A stretch of DNA of 64,000 bases from Streptomyces caatingaensis. GTDB lineage: Bacteria > Actinomycetota > Actinomycetes > Streptomycetales > Streptomycetaceae. The number at the start of each line of letters is the position of its first letter. Position 1 is the stretch's first letter. The notes below the pieces were generated by a model that worked only from the letters and a program-made list of their open reading frames with translations, was not told the origin of the DNA and did not search any database. Made by a program: the position numbers and the translations under genes. Shown in pieces: positions 51,168-59,191 of the stretch. Location of the stretch: positions 124,001 to 188,000 of the forward strand of contig NZ_LFXA01000017.1 of the NCBI RefSeq assembly GCF_001187435.1, read 5' to 3'.

Positions 51168-52103
51168 CTACCCAGGAAGGGCGGTCAGCAGCCGCTGCAA
51201 AGATCCACCCAACCCCCACCGCTCCGCGAGCACCTCCAGCGCCCGCGCGTCGCGCGGCACCCGCGGCAGCGCCGCGTCGAACGGCGGCAGCGGGACGTCG
51301 TCCGCCACCCGCACCACCTTCGGCGCCACCGCCAGATACGGCCCGGCCTCGGCCAGCCGCCGGCGCTGCGCCGGGGTCAGCTTCGCCGCCGGGTCGTCCA
51401 CGGCGGCCAGGATCCCCGCCAGGTCGCCGAACGCGTCCAGCAGCTTCGCCGCCGTCTTCTCGCCGATGCCCGGCACGCCCGGCAGCCCGTCGCTCGGGTC
51501 GCCGCGCAGCAGCGCCAGGTCCGCGTAGCCCGGCCCGTCCACGCCGTACTTCTCCCGCAGCACCGCCCCGTCCACGAGCTGCAGCGTGCCGACGCCCTTG
51601 ACCGGATAGAGCACCCGGATCCCGCGCGCGTCGTCCACGAGCTGGTAGAGGTCGCGGTCGCCGGTGACGATGTCCACCGGGCCCGCCGCCCGGGCGGCCA
51701 GCGTGCCGATCACGTCGTCCGCCTCGTACCCCGCCGCGCCCACGCGGGCGATCCCGACCGCGTCCAGCACCTGCTCGATCACCGGCACCTGCGGCGACAG
51801 CGTGTCCGGAACCTCCTCCTCGTCCGGGCCCTCCGGCACCTCCTCGGCCACCCGGTGCGCCTTGTACGACGGGATCAGGTCCACCCGCCACTGCGGGCGC
51901 CAGTCGGCGTCCATGCAGGCCACCAGGGCGTCCGGGCGGTGGTCCTGCACCAGGCGGGCGATGAAGTCGAGCAGGCCGCGCACCGCGTTCACGGGCGTGC
52001 CGTCGGGGGCGCGGACCGACTCCGGCACGCCGAAGTAGGCGCGGAAGTAGAGGGAGGCGGTGTCGAGGAGCATCAGGCGTCGTGGCGTCACGGCACCGAT
52101 CAT
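51168..52103 (-). CDS. 5'-3' exonuclease (PolA N-terminal domain-like)
   Basis: 311 residues. Flap/5'-3' exonuclease of the FEN-1/PolA family. N-terminal RLMLLDTASLYFRAYFGVP; metal ligands in CMDADWRPQWR, GYEADDVIGTLAAR and VDIVTGDRDLYQLVDD; helix-hairpin-helix in GLPGVPGIGEKTAAKLLDAF. It is stand-alone, without a polymerase domain, and likely helps process Okazaki fragments or repair intermediates. The ATG at 52103 is chosen by length; a nearby GTG 12 bases downstream is also possible. The start is divergent from the betaine transporter genes. Confidence 0.9.
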   Translation of the reverse strand: MIGAVTPRRLMLLDTASLYFRAYFGVPESVRAPDGTPVNAVRGLLDFIARLVQDHRPDALVACMDADWRPQWRVDLIPSYKAHRVAEEVPEGPDEEEVPDTLSPQVPVIEQVLDAVGIARVGAAGYEADDVIGTLAARAAGPVDIVTGDRDLYQLVDDARGIRVLYPVKGVGTLQLVDGAVLREKYGVDGPGYADLALLRGDPSDGLPGVPGIGEKTAAKLLDAFGDLAGILAAVDDPAAKLTPAQRRRLAEAGPYLAVAPKVVRVADDVPLPPFDAALPRVPRDARALEVLAERWGLGGSLQRLLTALPG

Positions 52104-52311
52104 GCCCCACGCCACCGACACGTCCCGGCCACGGGTGTGAAGTGGGCCACTGTTCCGTTTGCCCCGAAGCATCCCGGGCAGGCGCGGCCCCGGAGCGAAC
52201 CCGCCCGTGGTGTGCACGGTGTCCGGGGACGCGGGCCGGATGCCCGTACCGCTCCACGGCCGCCCGCCGGGGGGGAGGCGGGCGTCACCAGGTTCGACCC
52301 GTGAGGTGTAT

Positions 52312-53340
52312 GTGTCCAGGCTGAAGGCCGAGCATCTGTACAAGGTGTTCGGCAGACGACCCGAAGCCGCGGTCAAGCGGCTCGAAGGCGGCGCGAGCCG
52401 CGACGAGCTGCGCGCCGACGGCACCACGGCCGCCGTCATCGACGCCTCGTTCGAGGTGCAGGCCGGCGAGATCTTCGTGGTGATGGGTCTCTCCGGCTCC
52501 GGCAAGTCCACGCTGCTGCGCATGCTCAACGGCCTGCTCGACCCCACCTCGGGCAGCGTCTGCTACGACGGCCGCGACCTGACCGCGCTCACCCCGCGCG
52601 AGCTGCGCGACGTGCGCTCCCGGAACATCAGCATGGTCTTCCAGCACTTCGCGCTCTTCCCCCACCGCAGCGTGCTCGAGAACGCCGCCTACGGCCTGGA
52701 GGTGCGCGGCGTGCCGCGCGTCGAGCGCGAGCGCCGCGCGGCCGAGGCCCTGGAGCTGGCCGGCCTCGCCGGCTGGGAGCGCTCCTGGCCCGACGAGCTC
52801 TCCGGCGGCATGCAGCAGCGCGTGGGCCTCGCCCGCGCGCTGGCCACCGACGCCGACCTGCTGCTGATGGACGAGTCCTTCAGCGCCCTCGACCCCCTGA
52901 TCCGCCGCGACATGCAGGACCAGCTCCTGGACCTCCAGAAGCGGCTCAAGAAGACCATCGTGTTCATCACCCACGACCTCAACGAGGCCATGCGCCTGGG
53001 CGACCGCATCGCCGTCATGCGCGACGGCCGCATCGTCCAGAACGGCACCGCCGAGGACATCCTCGTCCGGCCCGCCAACGACTACGTCGCCTCCTTCATC
53101 CAGGACGTGGACCGCTCGCGGGTGCTCACCGCCGGTTCCGTCATGACCGAGGGCGCGGTGGACGCGGCCACCACCACGGTGGGCGCGGACACCCCGCTCG
53201 CCGACCTCTTCGGCCCGCTCGCGCAGGGCACCCCCGTCGCCGTCAGGGGCGACGACGGCGGCATCGCGGGGGTGGTCACCCGGGAACGGCTGCTGGCCGC
53301 GCTCGGCGAGCAGCCGGCGGAGGTGACCGCCGGTGCCTAG
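52312..53340 (+). CDS. Glycine betaine/proline ABC transporter ATP-binding protein (ProV/OpuAA)
   Basis: 342 residues. ATPase of an osmoprotectant importer. N-terminal AEHLYKVFG typical of ProV; Walker A GLSGSGKST, Q-loop FQHFALFPHRSV, signature LSGGMQQRVGLARAL and Walker B LLLMDESFSALDPL (Ser where many have Ala). The C-terminal about 80 residues are a CBS pair, which in OpuA senses ionic strength. GTG at 52312 with GAGG 5 bases upstream. Its last 8 bases overlap the next gene, so translation is coupled. Confidence 0.93.
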   Translation: MSRLKAEHLYKVFGRRPEAAVKRLEGGASRDELRADGTTAAVIDASFEVQAGEIFVVMGLSGSGKSTLLRMLNGLLDPTSGSVCYDGRDLTALTPRELRDVRSRNISMVFQHFALFPHRSVLENAAYGLEVRGVPRVERERRAAEALELAGLAGWERSWPDELSGGMQQRVGLARALATDADLLLMDESFSALDPLIRRDMQDQLLDLQKRLKKTIVFITHDLNEAMRLGDRIAVMRDGRIVQNGTAEDILVRPANDYVASFIQDVDRSRVLTAGSVMTEGAVDAATTTVGADTPLADLFGPLAQGTPVAVRGDDGGIAGVVTRERLLAALGEQPAEVTAGA

Positions 53341-55135
53341 GATCAACCTCGGCTCCTGGGCCAAGAGCGCCGTGGACTGGCTCCAGTCCCACCTCTCCTG
53401 GCTCTTCGACGCCATCAGCACCGTCCTCACCGGGATGTACGACGGCGTCCACGCCGTCCTCTCCGCCCCCGACGCCCTCCTCATGGCGGGCATCCTCGCC
53501 GTCGTCGCCTGGTGGCTGCGCGGCCTGGCCGCCGCCGTCCTCGCCTTCGCCGGCCTCGCCCTGATCGACTCCTTCCGGCTGTGGGACCAGGCGACCTCCA
53601 CGCTCTCCCTGATCCTCGTCGCCAGCGTGATCACGCTCGTCCTCGCCGTGCCGCTGGGCATCTGGGCCGCGCGCGACCGCCGGGTCAGCAAGGCGCTGCG
53701 CCCCGTCCTGGACGTCATGCAGACGATGCCCGCCTTCGTCTACCTGATCCCGGGCGTGATGTTCTTCTCGATCGGCCCCATGCCGGGCCTGATCGCCACC
53801 ATCGTCTTCTCGATGCCGCCCGGCGTGCGGATGACCGAGCTGGGCATCCGGCAGGTGGACGGCGAACTCGTCGAGGCCGCGCGGGCGTTCGGCACCACGC
53901 CGCGCGACACCCTGCTGCGCGTCCAGCTCCCGCTGGCGCTGCCCACCATCATGGCGGGCGTCAACCAGGTCATCATGCTCGCCCTCTCGATGGTCGTCAT
54001 CGCGAGCATGGCCGGCGCGGGCGGCCTGGGCGAGGCCGTGTACTCGGCCGTCACCCAGGTCGACATCGGCGCCGGCGTGGAGAGCGGCCTCGCCGTCGTC
54101 GTCCTCGCCATGTACCTGGACCGGATGACCGGCGCGCTGGGCACCCGCGTCTCGCCGCTGGGCCGCCGCGGCGCCGCCAAGGCGGCGTCCGCCGACCGCA
54201 CCCCGGCCTTCCTGCGCTACCGGCCCGGCACCGCCGTCGCCACGGTCGGCGTCGTCGTCCTCGCGCTCGTCGCGGGCGGCATGCACCTGGTGCGCGGCGG
54301 CGACCGCGAGAGCGTCGCGGCCGGGAAGGACATCGGGCGGGGCAAGACCGTCAGGATCGGCTACTTCCCGTGGGACGAGGCCGTCGCCTCGACCTACCTG
54401 TGGCAGAACGTCCTGGAGGCGCGCGGCTACAAGCCCCAGGTCAAGCAGCTCGACCCGGGCCCGCTCTACACCGCGCTGGCGCAGGGGCAGATGGACGTCC
54501 AGTTCGACTCCTGGCTGCCCACGACCCACAAGCAGTACTGGGACCGCTACGGCGACAAGCTGAGCGACCTGGGCACCTGGTACGGCCCGACCTCGCTGGA
54601 GCTGACCGTCCCGTCGTACATGAAGGACGTCAACTCGCTGGAGGACCTCAAGGGCAGGTCCGGGGAGTTCGGCGGCAAGATCGTCGGCATCGAGGCGAGC
54701 GCCGGCATGATGGGCAAGCTCAACGGCAACGTCCTCAAGGACTACGGGCTCGACGGCGAGTACAAGGTCGTCTCGTCCTCCACGTCCACGATGCTCGCCG
54801 AGCTGGACCGGGCGCTGAAGAAGAAGGAGCCCATCGTCACGACCCTGTGGTCGCCGCACTGGGCCTACGGCACCTACGACCTCAAGAAGCTCAAGGACCC
54901 CAAGGGCGCCTGGGGCAAGGGCGAGGAGCTGCACTCCATCGGCAAGAAGGACTTCGCCAAGGAGTTCCCGCGCGTCGCGGAGTGGGTGAAGGGCTTCAAG
55001 ATGTCCGAGAAGGACCTCGCCTCGCTGGAGGCCGAGATCCAGAAGGGCGGCAAGGGCCACGAGAAGGAGTCCGCGGGCCGCTGGCTGAACGCGCGGCCGG
55101 GGCTGCTGGACAAGATGGCGCCGGTGACCTCCTGA
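53333..55135 (+). CDS. Glycine betaine ABC transporter permease-substrate-binding fusion (ProW-ProX)
   Basis: 600 residues. The N-terminal permease (about 1-300) has at least six membrane segments and the EAA loop GELVEAARAFGTTPRDTL. A linker helix (TVGVVVLALVAGGMHLV) leads to the OpuAC-like binding domain (about 345-600): RIGYFPWDEAVASTYLW, MDVQFDSWLPTTHKQYW and LWSPHWAYGTYDLKK. The Trp residues that cage the quaternary amine are present. The fusion keeps the receptor tethered to its channel. The GTG start sits within the stop region of the ATPase gene. Confidence 0.93.
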   Translation: MPRINLGSWAKSAVDWLQSHLSWLFDAISTVLTGMYDGVHAVLSAPDALLMAGILAVVAWWLRGLAAAVLAFAGLALIDSFRLWDQATSTLSLILVASVITLVLAVPLGIWAARDRRVSKALRPVLDVMQTMPAFVYLIPGVMFFSIGPMPGLIATIVFSMPPGVRMTELGIRQVDGELVEAARAFGTTPRDTLLRVQLPLALPTIMAGVNQVIMLALSMVVIASMAGAGGLGEAVYSAVTQVDIGAGVESGLAVVVLAMYLDRMTGALGTRVSPLGRRGAAKAASADRTPAFLRYRPGTAVATVGVVVLALVAGGMHLVRGGDRESVAAGKDIGRGKTVRIGYFPWDEAVASTYLWQNVLEARGYKPQVKQLDPGPLYTALAQGQMDVQFDSWLPTTHKQYWDRYGDKLSDLGTWYGPTSLELTVPSYMKDVNSLEDLKGRSGEFGGKIVGIEASAGMMGKLNGNVLKDYGLDGEYKVVSSSTSTMLAELDRALKKKEPIVTTLWSPHWAYGTYDLKKLKDPKGAWGKGEELHSIGKKDFAKEFPRVAEWVKGFKMSEKDLASLEAEIQKGGKGHEKESAGRWLNARPGLLDKMAPVTS

Positions 55136-55168
55136 GGCACGGCTCATGACGCGGCGTACGGTGGGACG

Positions 55169-55909
55169 GTGAGCAGCCGTCGTACCGTACGCCGCGTCGT
55201 CTCCCTGGTGCCCTCGCTGACGGAGGCGGTGGCCGCCACCGCGCCCGGCCTGCTCGTCGGCGCCACGCGCTGGTGCGCGCACCCGCCCGGGCTGGACGTC
55301 GTCCGGGTCGGCGGCACCAAGAACCCCGACGTCGCGCGGATCGCCGCCCTCGCCCCCGACCTCGTCCTCGCCAACGAGGAGGAGAACCGCGCCCCGGACC
55401 TGGCCGCCCTGCGCGCGGCGGGGATCGAGGTCCTGGTGACCGAAGTCCGCTCCCTGGAGCAGGGGTTCGCCGAGCTGGCGCGGGTGCTGGCGGACGGGTG
55501 CGGGCTGGCGCCGCCGGGCTGGCTGGCGGACGCGCGGGAGGCCTGGCGGGACGTGCCCGCCGTACGGCCGGCCGTGCGGGCCGTGGTGCCGGTGTGGCGC
55601 AGGCCCTGGATGGTCCTCGGCCGCGACACCTTCGCGGGCGACCTGCTGGCCCGGCTGGGCGTCCTGAACGTGTACGAGGGGCACGCGGAGCGTTATCCCC
55701 GCGTGCCCCTCGGCGAGTTGACCGCCTGCGGCGCCGACCTGGTCGTCCTGCCCGACGAGCCGTACCGCTTCGGGCGCGACGACGGGCCCGAGGCGTTCCC
55801 CGCCCTGCCCGCCGCGCTGGTCGACGGGCGTCATCTCACGTGGTACGGGCCGTCGTTGACGGCGGCGCCGCGGGTGCTGGGCGAGGCGCTGCGAGCAGCC
55901 GTCCGCTGA
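55169..55909 (+). CDS. Signal-less helical-backbone metal receptor (BtuF-like)
   Basis: 246 residues. Resembles periplasmic-binding proteins for cobalamin or siderophores (VSLVPSLTEAVAATAPGLLVG, RVGGTKNPDVARIAALAPDLV, YPRVPLGELTACGADLVVLP) but has no signal peptide or lipobox, so it should remain cytosolic. No transporter subunits are adjacent. TACGGT ends 6 bases before the GTG, suggesting a leaderless mRNA. The 3' end overlaps the convergent TDT gene by 74 bases. A role in intracellular metal/cofactor binding or a degenerate receptor are both possible. Confidence 0.78.
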   Translation: MSSRRTVRRVVSLVPSLTEAVAATAPGLLVGATRWCAHPPGLDVVRVGGTKNPDVARIAALAPDLVLANEEENRAPDLAALRAAGIEVLVTEVRSLEQGFAELARVLADGCGLAPPGWLADAREAWRDVPAVRPAVRAVVPVWRRPWMVLGRDTFAGDLLARLGVLNVYEGHAERYPRVPLGELTACGADLVVLPDEPYRFGRDDGPEAFPALPAALVDGRHLTWYGPSLTAAPRVLGEALRAAVR

Positions 55910-56984
55910 ACAGCCCGGCCAGCGTGCGCACTCCGGCGGCCGCCCAGGCGGCGGCCAGCAGCACGTACAGGGCCACCGCGAGCCAGGTGAAGGCGTGCAG
56001 TCCGGTGTGGCGGGCGAGCGCGGCGGTGCCCGTCACGCACGTGCCTATGGGGAACGTGAACGCCCACCACGTCATCGCGAAGCCCATGCCGCGGCGGGCG
56101 GCGCGGACCACCATCGCCGTGGCGAACGCCAGCCACAGCAGGGCGAATCCGGTCACCGGCACGCCGTAGAGGACCGCGAACGCGGCCATGCCCGCCGGGT
56201 ACGGGGCCGGGAGCGCGTCCCCGACGGCGTCCGCCAGGTTGTTGACGGCCGTCGTCGACTGGCCGAGCGGGCCGAGGACGAGGAACAGGGTGGGGGTCAG
56301 GGCGAGCGGCAGCGGGCCGTGGTGGACCAGCCGGGAGAACACCAGCGGCAGCAGCACCATCGTCATCAGCAGGCTCAGGCCGAACATCGCGTAGCAGCCC
56401 AGGAGCAGGGCCTCCCTGGCCTGGCCGGCCGGCAGGTGACCGGCCAGCGCCGGGCCCAGCGCGGCCGACACCATCGGCGCGACGACGGGCAGCAGCCACA
56501 CGGGGGAGGCCGTGCCCGGCTCGACGCGGTGCCGGGTCACCATCAGGTACGGGATGCCGGCGGCGGCGACCAGGCCGGTGACCGTGCCCGCCGTCCACAG
56601 CACGGCGTCCACGGCGACGGCCGCGCCCTCGCCGATCACGCCCGCCCCGACCGAGAGCGTCGTGCCGCCCACCGCGAGCAGGGCCATCGCCGGACAGCCG
56701 TAGAACGGGGCCACGGCCGGGTCGGCGAGGTGGCGCCGCGCCTGGTCGCGGTGGCGTGCCCAGTGCGCCGCCCGCGCGGCGAGCAGGGCCGCGAGGGCCA
56801 CCGCCGACAGCGCCCACACCGCCCGCAGCGCCACGGCGGGCGGCGGCGACGGCAGCGCGGCGCCCGCGCTCGCGACGATGGCCGTGCCCATGACGGTGGC
56901 GTACCAGTTGGGGCCCAGGTGGCGCACGCCGGGGCGAGGGGTGCTCGTCGCCGGGCGCGCGCGGGGCGGGGTGAGGGTGCTCAT
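55836..56984 (-). CDS. TDT-family membrane transporter (TehA/Mae1-like)
   Basis: 382 residues, about ten hydrophobic segments. Family motifs: HLGPNWYATVMGTAIVASAG near 30-50, the Phe/Gly-rich core, and GFAMTWWAFTFPIGTCVTGT near the end. Members export or import small anions such as sulfite, malate or tellurite; which applies here cannot be read. The ATG at 56984 follows no strong site. It is divergent from a LysR gene that probably regulates it, a typical pairing, and its last 74 bases overlap the metal-receptor gene on the other strand. Confidence 0.85.
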   Translation of the reverse strand: MSTLTPPRARPATSTPRPGVRHLGPNWYATVMGTAIVASAGAALPSPPPAVALRAVWALSAVALAALLAARAAHWARHRDQARRHLADPAVAPFYGCPAMALLAVGGTTLSVGAGVIGEGAAVAVDAVLWTAGTVTGLVAAAGIPYLMVTRHRVEPGTASPVWLLPVVAPMVSAALGPALAGHLPAGQAREALLLGCYAMFGLSLLMTMVLLPLVFSRLVHHGPLPLALTPTLFLVLGPLGQSTTAVNNLADAVGDALPAPYPAGMAAFAVLYGVPVTGFALLWLAFATAMVVRAARRGMGFAMTWWAFTFPIGTCVTGTAALARHTGLHAFTWLAVALYVLLAAAWAAAGVRTLAGLFSGRLLAAPRPAPAAPPSTTARTT

Positions 56985-57054
56985 GTGACCACTCTCGTCC
57001 GGCGGGACGCCTCTCACCAGGGACGATTCTGCTATGAGGCCATAAGCTGGACTG

Positions 57055-57999
57055 ATGAGCGAGTCCCCTCCCGTCGCCGGCCGGGTGCCCGACCTCGGCT
57101 CGCTGGAGCTGCTGCTGGCCGTGGCCCGGCTCGGCAGCCTCGGCCGGGCCGCCCGCGAACTGGGCATCACCCAGCCCGCGGCGAGCGGCCGGCTCCGCGC
57201 CATGGAACGCCTCCTCGGCGTCGCCCTCGTCGAGCGCTCCCCGCGCGGCTCCCGGCTCACCCCCGCCGGGGTCCTCGTCACGGACTGGGCCCGGCGCGTC
57301 GTCGAGGCGGCGGAGGCCTTCGACGCGGGCGTGCAGGCGCTGCGCGGGCGCCGGGACTCGCGGCTGCGGGTGGCCGCGAGCATGACCATCGCGGAGTACC
57401 TGCTGCCCGGCTGGCTGATAGCGCTGCGCAGCGGGCGTCCCGACACGGCCGTGTCGCTCTTCGCCGGCAACACGGCGGCGGTCGCGGAGCGGGTGCTGGC
57501 CGGGGCGGCGGATCTCGGGTTCGTCGAGGGGCCGGAGGTGCCGGCCGGGCTCGACGGGGCCGTCATCGGGCGGGACCGGCTGGTGGTCGTCGCCGCGCCG
57601 GCCCACCCGTGGGCCCGCCGGCGGGAGCCCGTGGGGGCGGACGAACTGGCGGCCACGCCGCTGGTGCTGCGCGAGCGGGGGTCGGGCACCCGCGCCGTGC
57701 TCGACGCGGCGCTCCCCTCCCCGGCCCGCCCCCTCCTGGAGCTCGCCTCCACGACGGCCGTCAAGGCGGCGGTCGTCAGCGGAGCCGGCCCTTCCGTGCT
57801 CAGCGAACTGGCGGTGGGGGAGGAGCTGGCCGGGCGGCGCCTGGTCGAGATCCCGCTGCGCGGGGTTCCGCTCCGGCGCGACCTGCGCGCCGTCTGGCCC
57901 CGCGGCCACCGCCCCGCGGGCCCGGCCCGCGACCTCCTCACCCTGACCCGCCCCACCTCGACCCCACCGGGCGCCTCCGCCGACCCCGCTCAGCCTTGA
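57055..57999 (+). CDS. LysR-family transcriptional regulator
   Basis: 314 residues. HTH at about 15-55 (LELLLAVARLGSLGRAARELG, SLRAMERLLGVALVERS-like). The effector domain begins SRLRVAASMTIAEYLLPGW and includes GAADLGFVEGPEVP and VVVAAPAHPWARR, as in CysB/sulfur-type regulators. TAAGCT ends 6 bases before the ATG with no ribosome site: a probable leaderless mRNA. Only 70 bases separate it from the divergent TDT gene, so one shared operator region likely controls both. Confidence 0.9.
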   Translation: MSESPPVAGRVPDLGSLELLLAVARLGSLGRAARELGITQPAASGRLRAMERLLGVALVERSPRGSRLTPAGVLVTDWARRVVEAAEAFDAGVQALRGRRDSRLRVAASMTIAEYLLPGWLIALRSGRPDTAVSLFAGNTAAVAERVLAGAADLGFVEGPEVPAGLDGAVIGRDRLVVVAAPAHPWARRREPVGADELAATPLVLRERGSGTRAVLDAALPSPARPLLELASTTAVKAAVVSGAGPSVLSELAVGEELAGRRLVEIPLRGVPLRRDLRAVWPRGHRPAGPARDLLTLTRPTSTPPGASADPAQP

Positions 58000-58595
58000 C
58001 GTGGCTCCTGGGGCGCCCCGGCCCGGCCTCGCGCGGGGGCGGGGCTGCTGCTTGCGACGACCTGGGGCCGGCCGTGAGCCTTGCCGGGGCTGCGCCCGGC
58101 TGGGCCTTGACGGGGACCGAGCCTCCTGCACCCCGCTGGGACAGCGCCCCTGGCCCCGACCGGGGCCCCCGCCCCGGACCCCTGCCCCGCCCCGGCGCAC
58201 CCCGCGACCAATGGTCGGCCCCCCGGCCCCTCAGCCCGAGAGATCGCGCCACCGGAGCGGGCGGGCGGAATCGGACGAGGGGTGGGCGGGGGTGAGGGGG
58301 GAGGGTGTCCGGAAGGGGGTGGGCTTCGGGGCGGAAGGGGGGAGGGGCATCCGGGGCGGTGGAGGGCGGGCCGTCGTGCGCGGGAGCACATGGCCGTCGC
58401 GGAAGCGGAATTGTCGCCACCGGGAGAGTGGCCGCTTCGCGCACTTGCCAGGGGCCTGGCATGCGCGGGAATGCAAAAGGGTTTAATCCGGGACTTTCAA
58501 ACCGTCGAGTGACCCGATTCCTTCTGGTTCGCCGGTAACGCGAGCGCCTAGCTTTGCTGCCGCGAGTCAACGACTCCCGAGAGAAAGGTCGAAAC
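58000..58595 (+). other. 596-base intergenic region with G-rich tract
   Basis: No convincing gene. The first 250 bases are C/G-rich with small inverted repeats such as GGGGCGCCCC. A strongly G-biased stretch at 58279-58370 follows. The last 150 bases are less G/C-rich (GGGTTTAATCCGGGAC, TTCAAACC) and form the promoter area of the downstream secreted protein, with TAGCTT near 58547 as a possible -10. Confidence 0.5.
58279..58370 (+). repeat. G-rich tract with quadruplex potential
   Basis: Runs of 3 to 6 G separated by one to four other bases, for example GGGG-T-GGG-C-GGGGG at 58279-58292, continuing to about 58370. Eight or more G-tracts lie on the plus strand in non-coding DNA. Confidence 0.7.
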
Positions 58596-59108
58596 GTGTC
58601 GGCACCACGGAAGTTCGCACTCGTTCTCGCGACGGCCGGCCTGGCCGCGGGCGGATTCGCCGCCACCGCCGGTTCCGCGCATGCCGCACCGCAGGCGCAC
58701 ACGTTCAGAGCGTCGGTCCAGAACTACGCCGACGACACCAACCTCGACGAGTACTACGGCCACCAGCGGGGCGCCGTGGTGCTCACCCGCGACGCGCGGG
58801 AGGCCTACCAGGTCTTCACGTTCACGAGCGTGGGCAACCCGGCCTCGGGCAAGTACACGATCAAGGGGTCGCACTTCGGGCTCTGCCTGGCCGCCAAGGG
58901 CCCGGGCCAGCAGATCCAGCAGGAGGCCTGCGACGTCAACAAGCTGTCGCAGCAGTGGAAGGCCGGCACGGTCGAGCAGCCGACCAGGATCGAGAGCGTG
59001 AAGTTCCCGGGCCAGGTCCTCCAGGGGAACGGCCTCGACCGCTCCGTCGTGACCAACCAGTACACGGCCCGGTCCAGCCAGCTCTGGACCCTGTACACCA
59101 AGGACTGA
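58596..59108 (+). CDS. Small secreted beta-trefoil-like (ricin-type) protein
   Basis: 170 residues. Signal peptide FALVLATAGLAAGGFAATAG, cleaved after SAHA-A. The mature 135-residue domain has two Cys (GLCLAAKGPGQQIQQEACDV) likely bridged and QxW-like repeats (LSQQWKA, SSQLWTLY) characteristic of ricin/RICIN-type lectin folds. A single domain alone could bind sugar or act as a protease inhibitor. GAGAAAGG lies 7 bases before the GTG. It stands alone between strong intergenic signals. Confidence 0.72.
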   Translation: MSAPRKFALVLATAGLAAGGFAATAGSAHAAPQAHTFRASVQNYADDTNLDEYYGHQRGAVVLTRDAREAYQVFTFTSVGNPASGKYTIKGSHFGLCLAAKGPGQQIQQEACDVNKLSQQWKAGTVEQPTRIESVKFPGQVLQGNGLDRSVVTNQYTARSSQLWTLYTKD

Positions 59109-59130
59109 GCCGGCCCGGCCTCCCCGTCCG

Positions 59131-59162
59131 GGGGCCCGGTGCGGAACGCCGCACCGGGCCCC
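59131..59162 (+). terminator. Terminator after the secreted protein gene
   Basis: Perfect 14-bp inverted repeat GGGGCCCGGTGCGG (59131-59144) with its complement at 59149-59162, 4-base loop. It also overlaps the start region of the GNAT gene, which begins 30 bases later. Confidence 0.8.
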
Positions 59163-59191
59163 TCCCGCGTCCCGCCGCCAGGGTCGGCCGC

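Noticed and set aside
58001..58538. Overlapping open frames in the G-rich intergenic region
   Set aside because: Low-complexity Gly/Pro/Arg translations that follow from G/C runs; no start signals.
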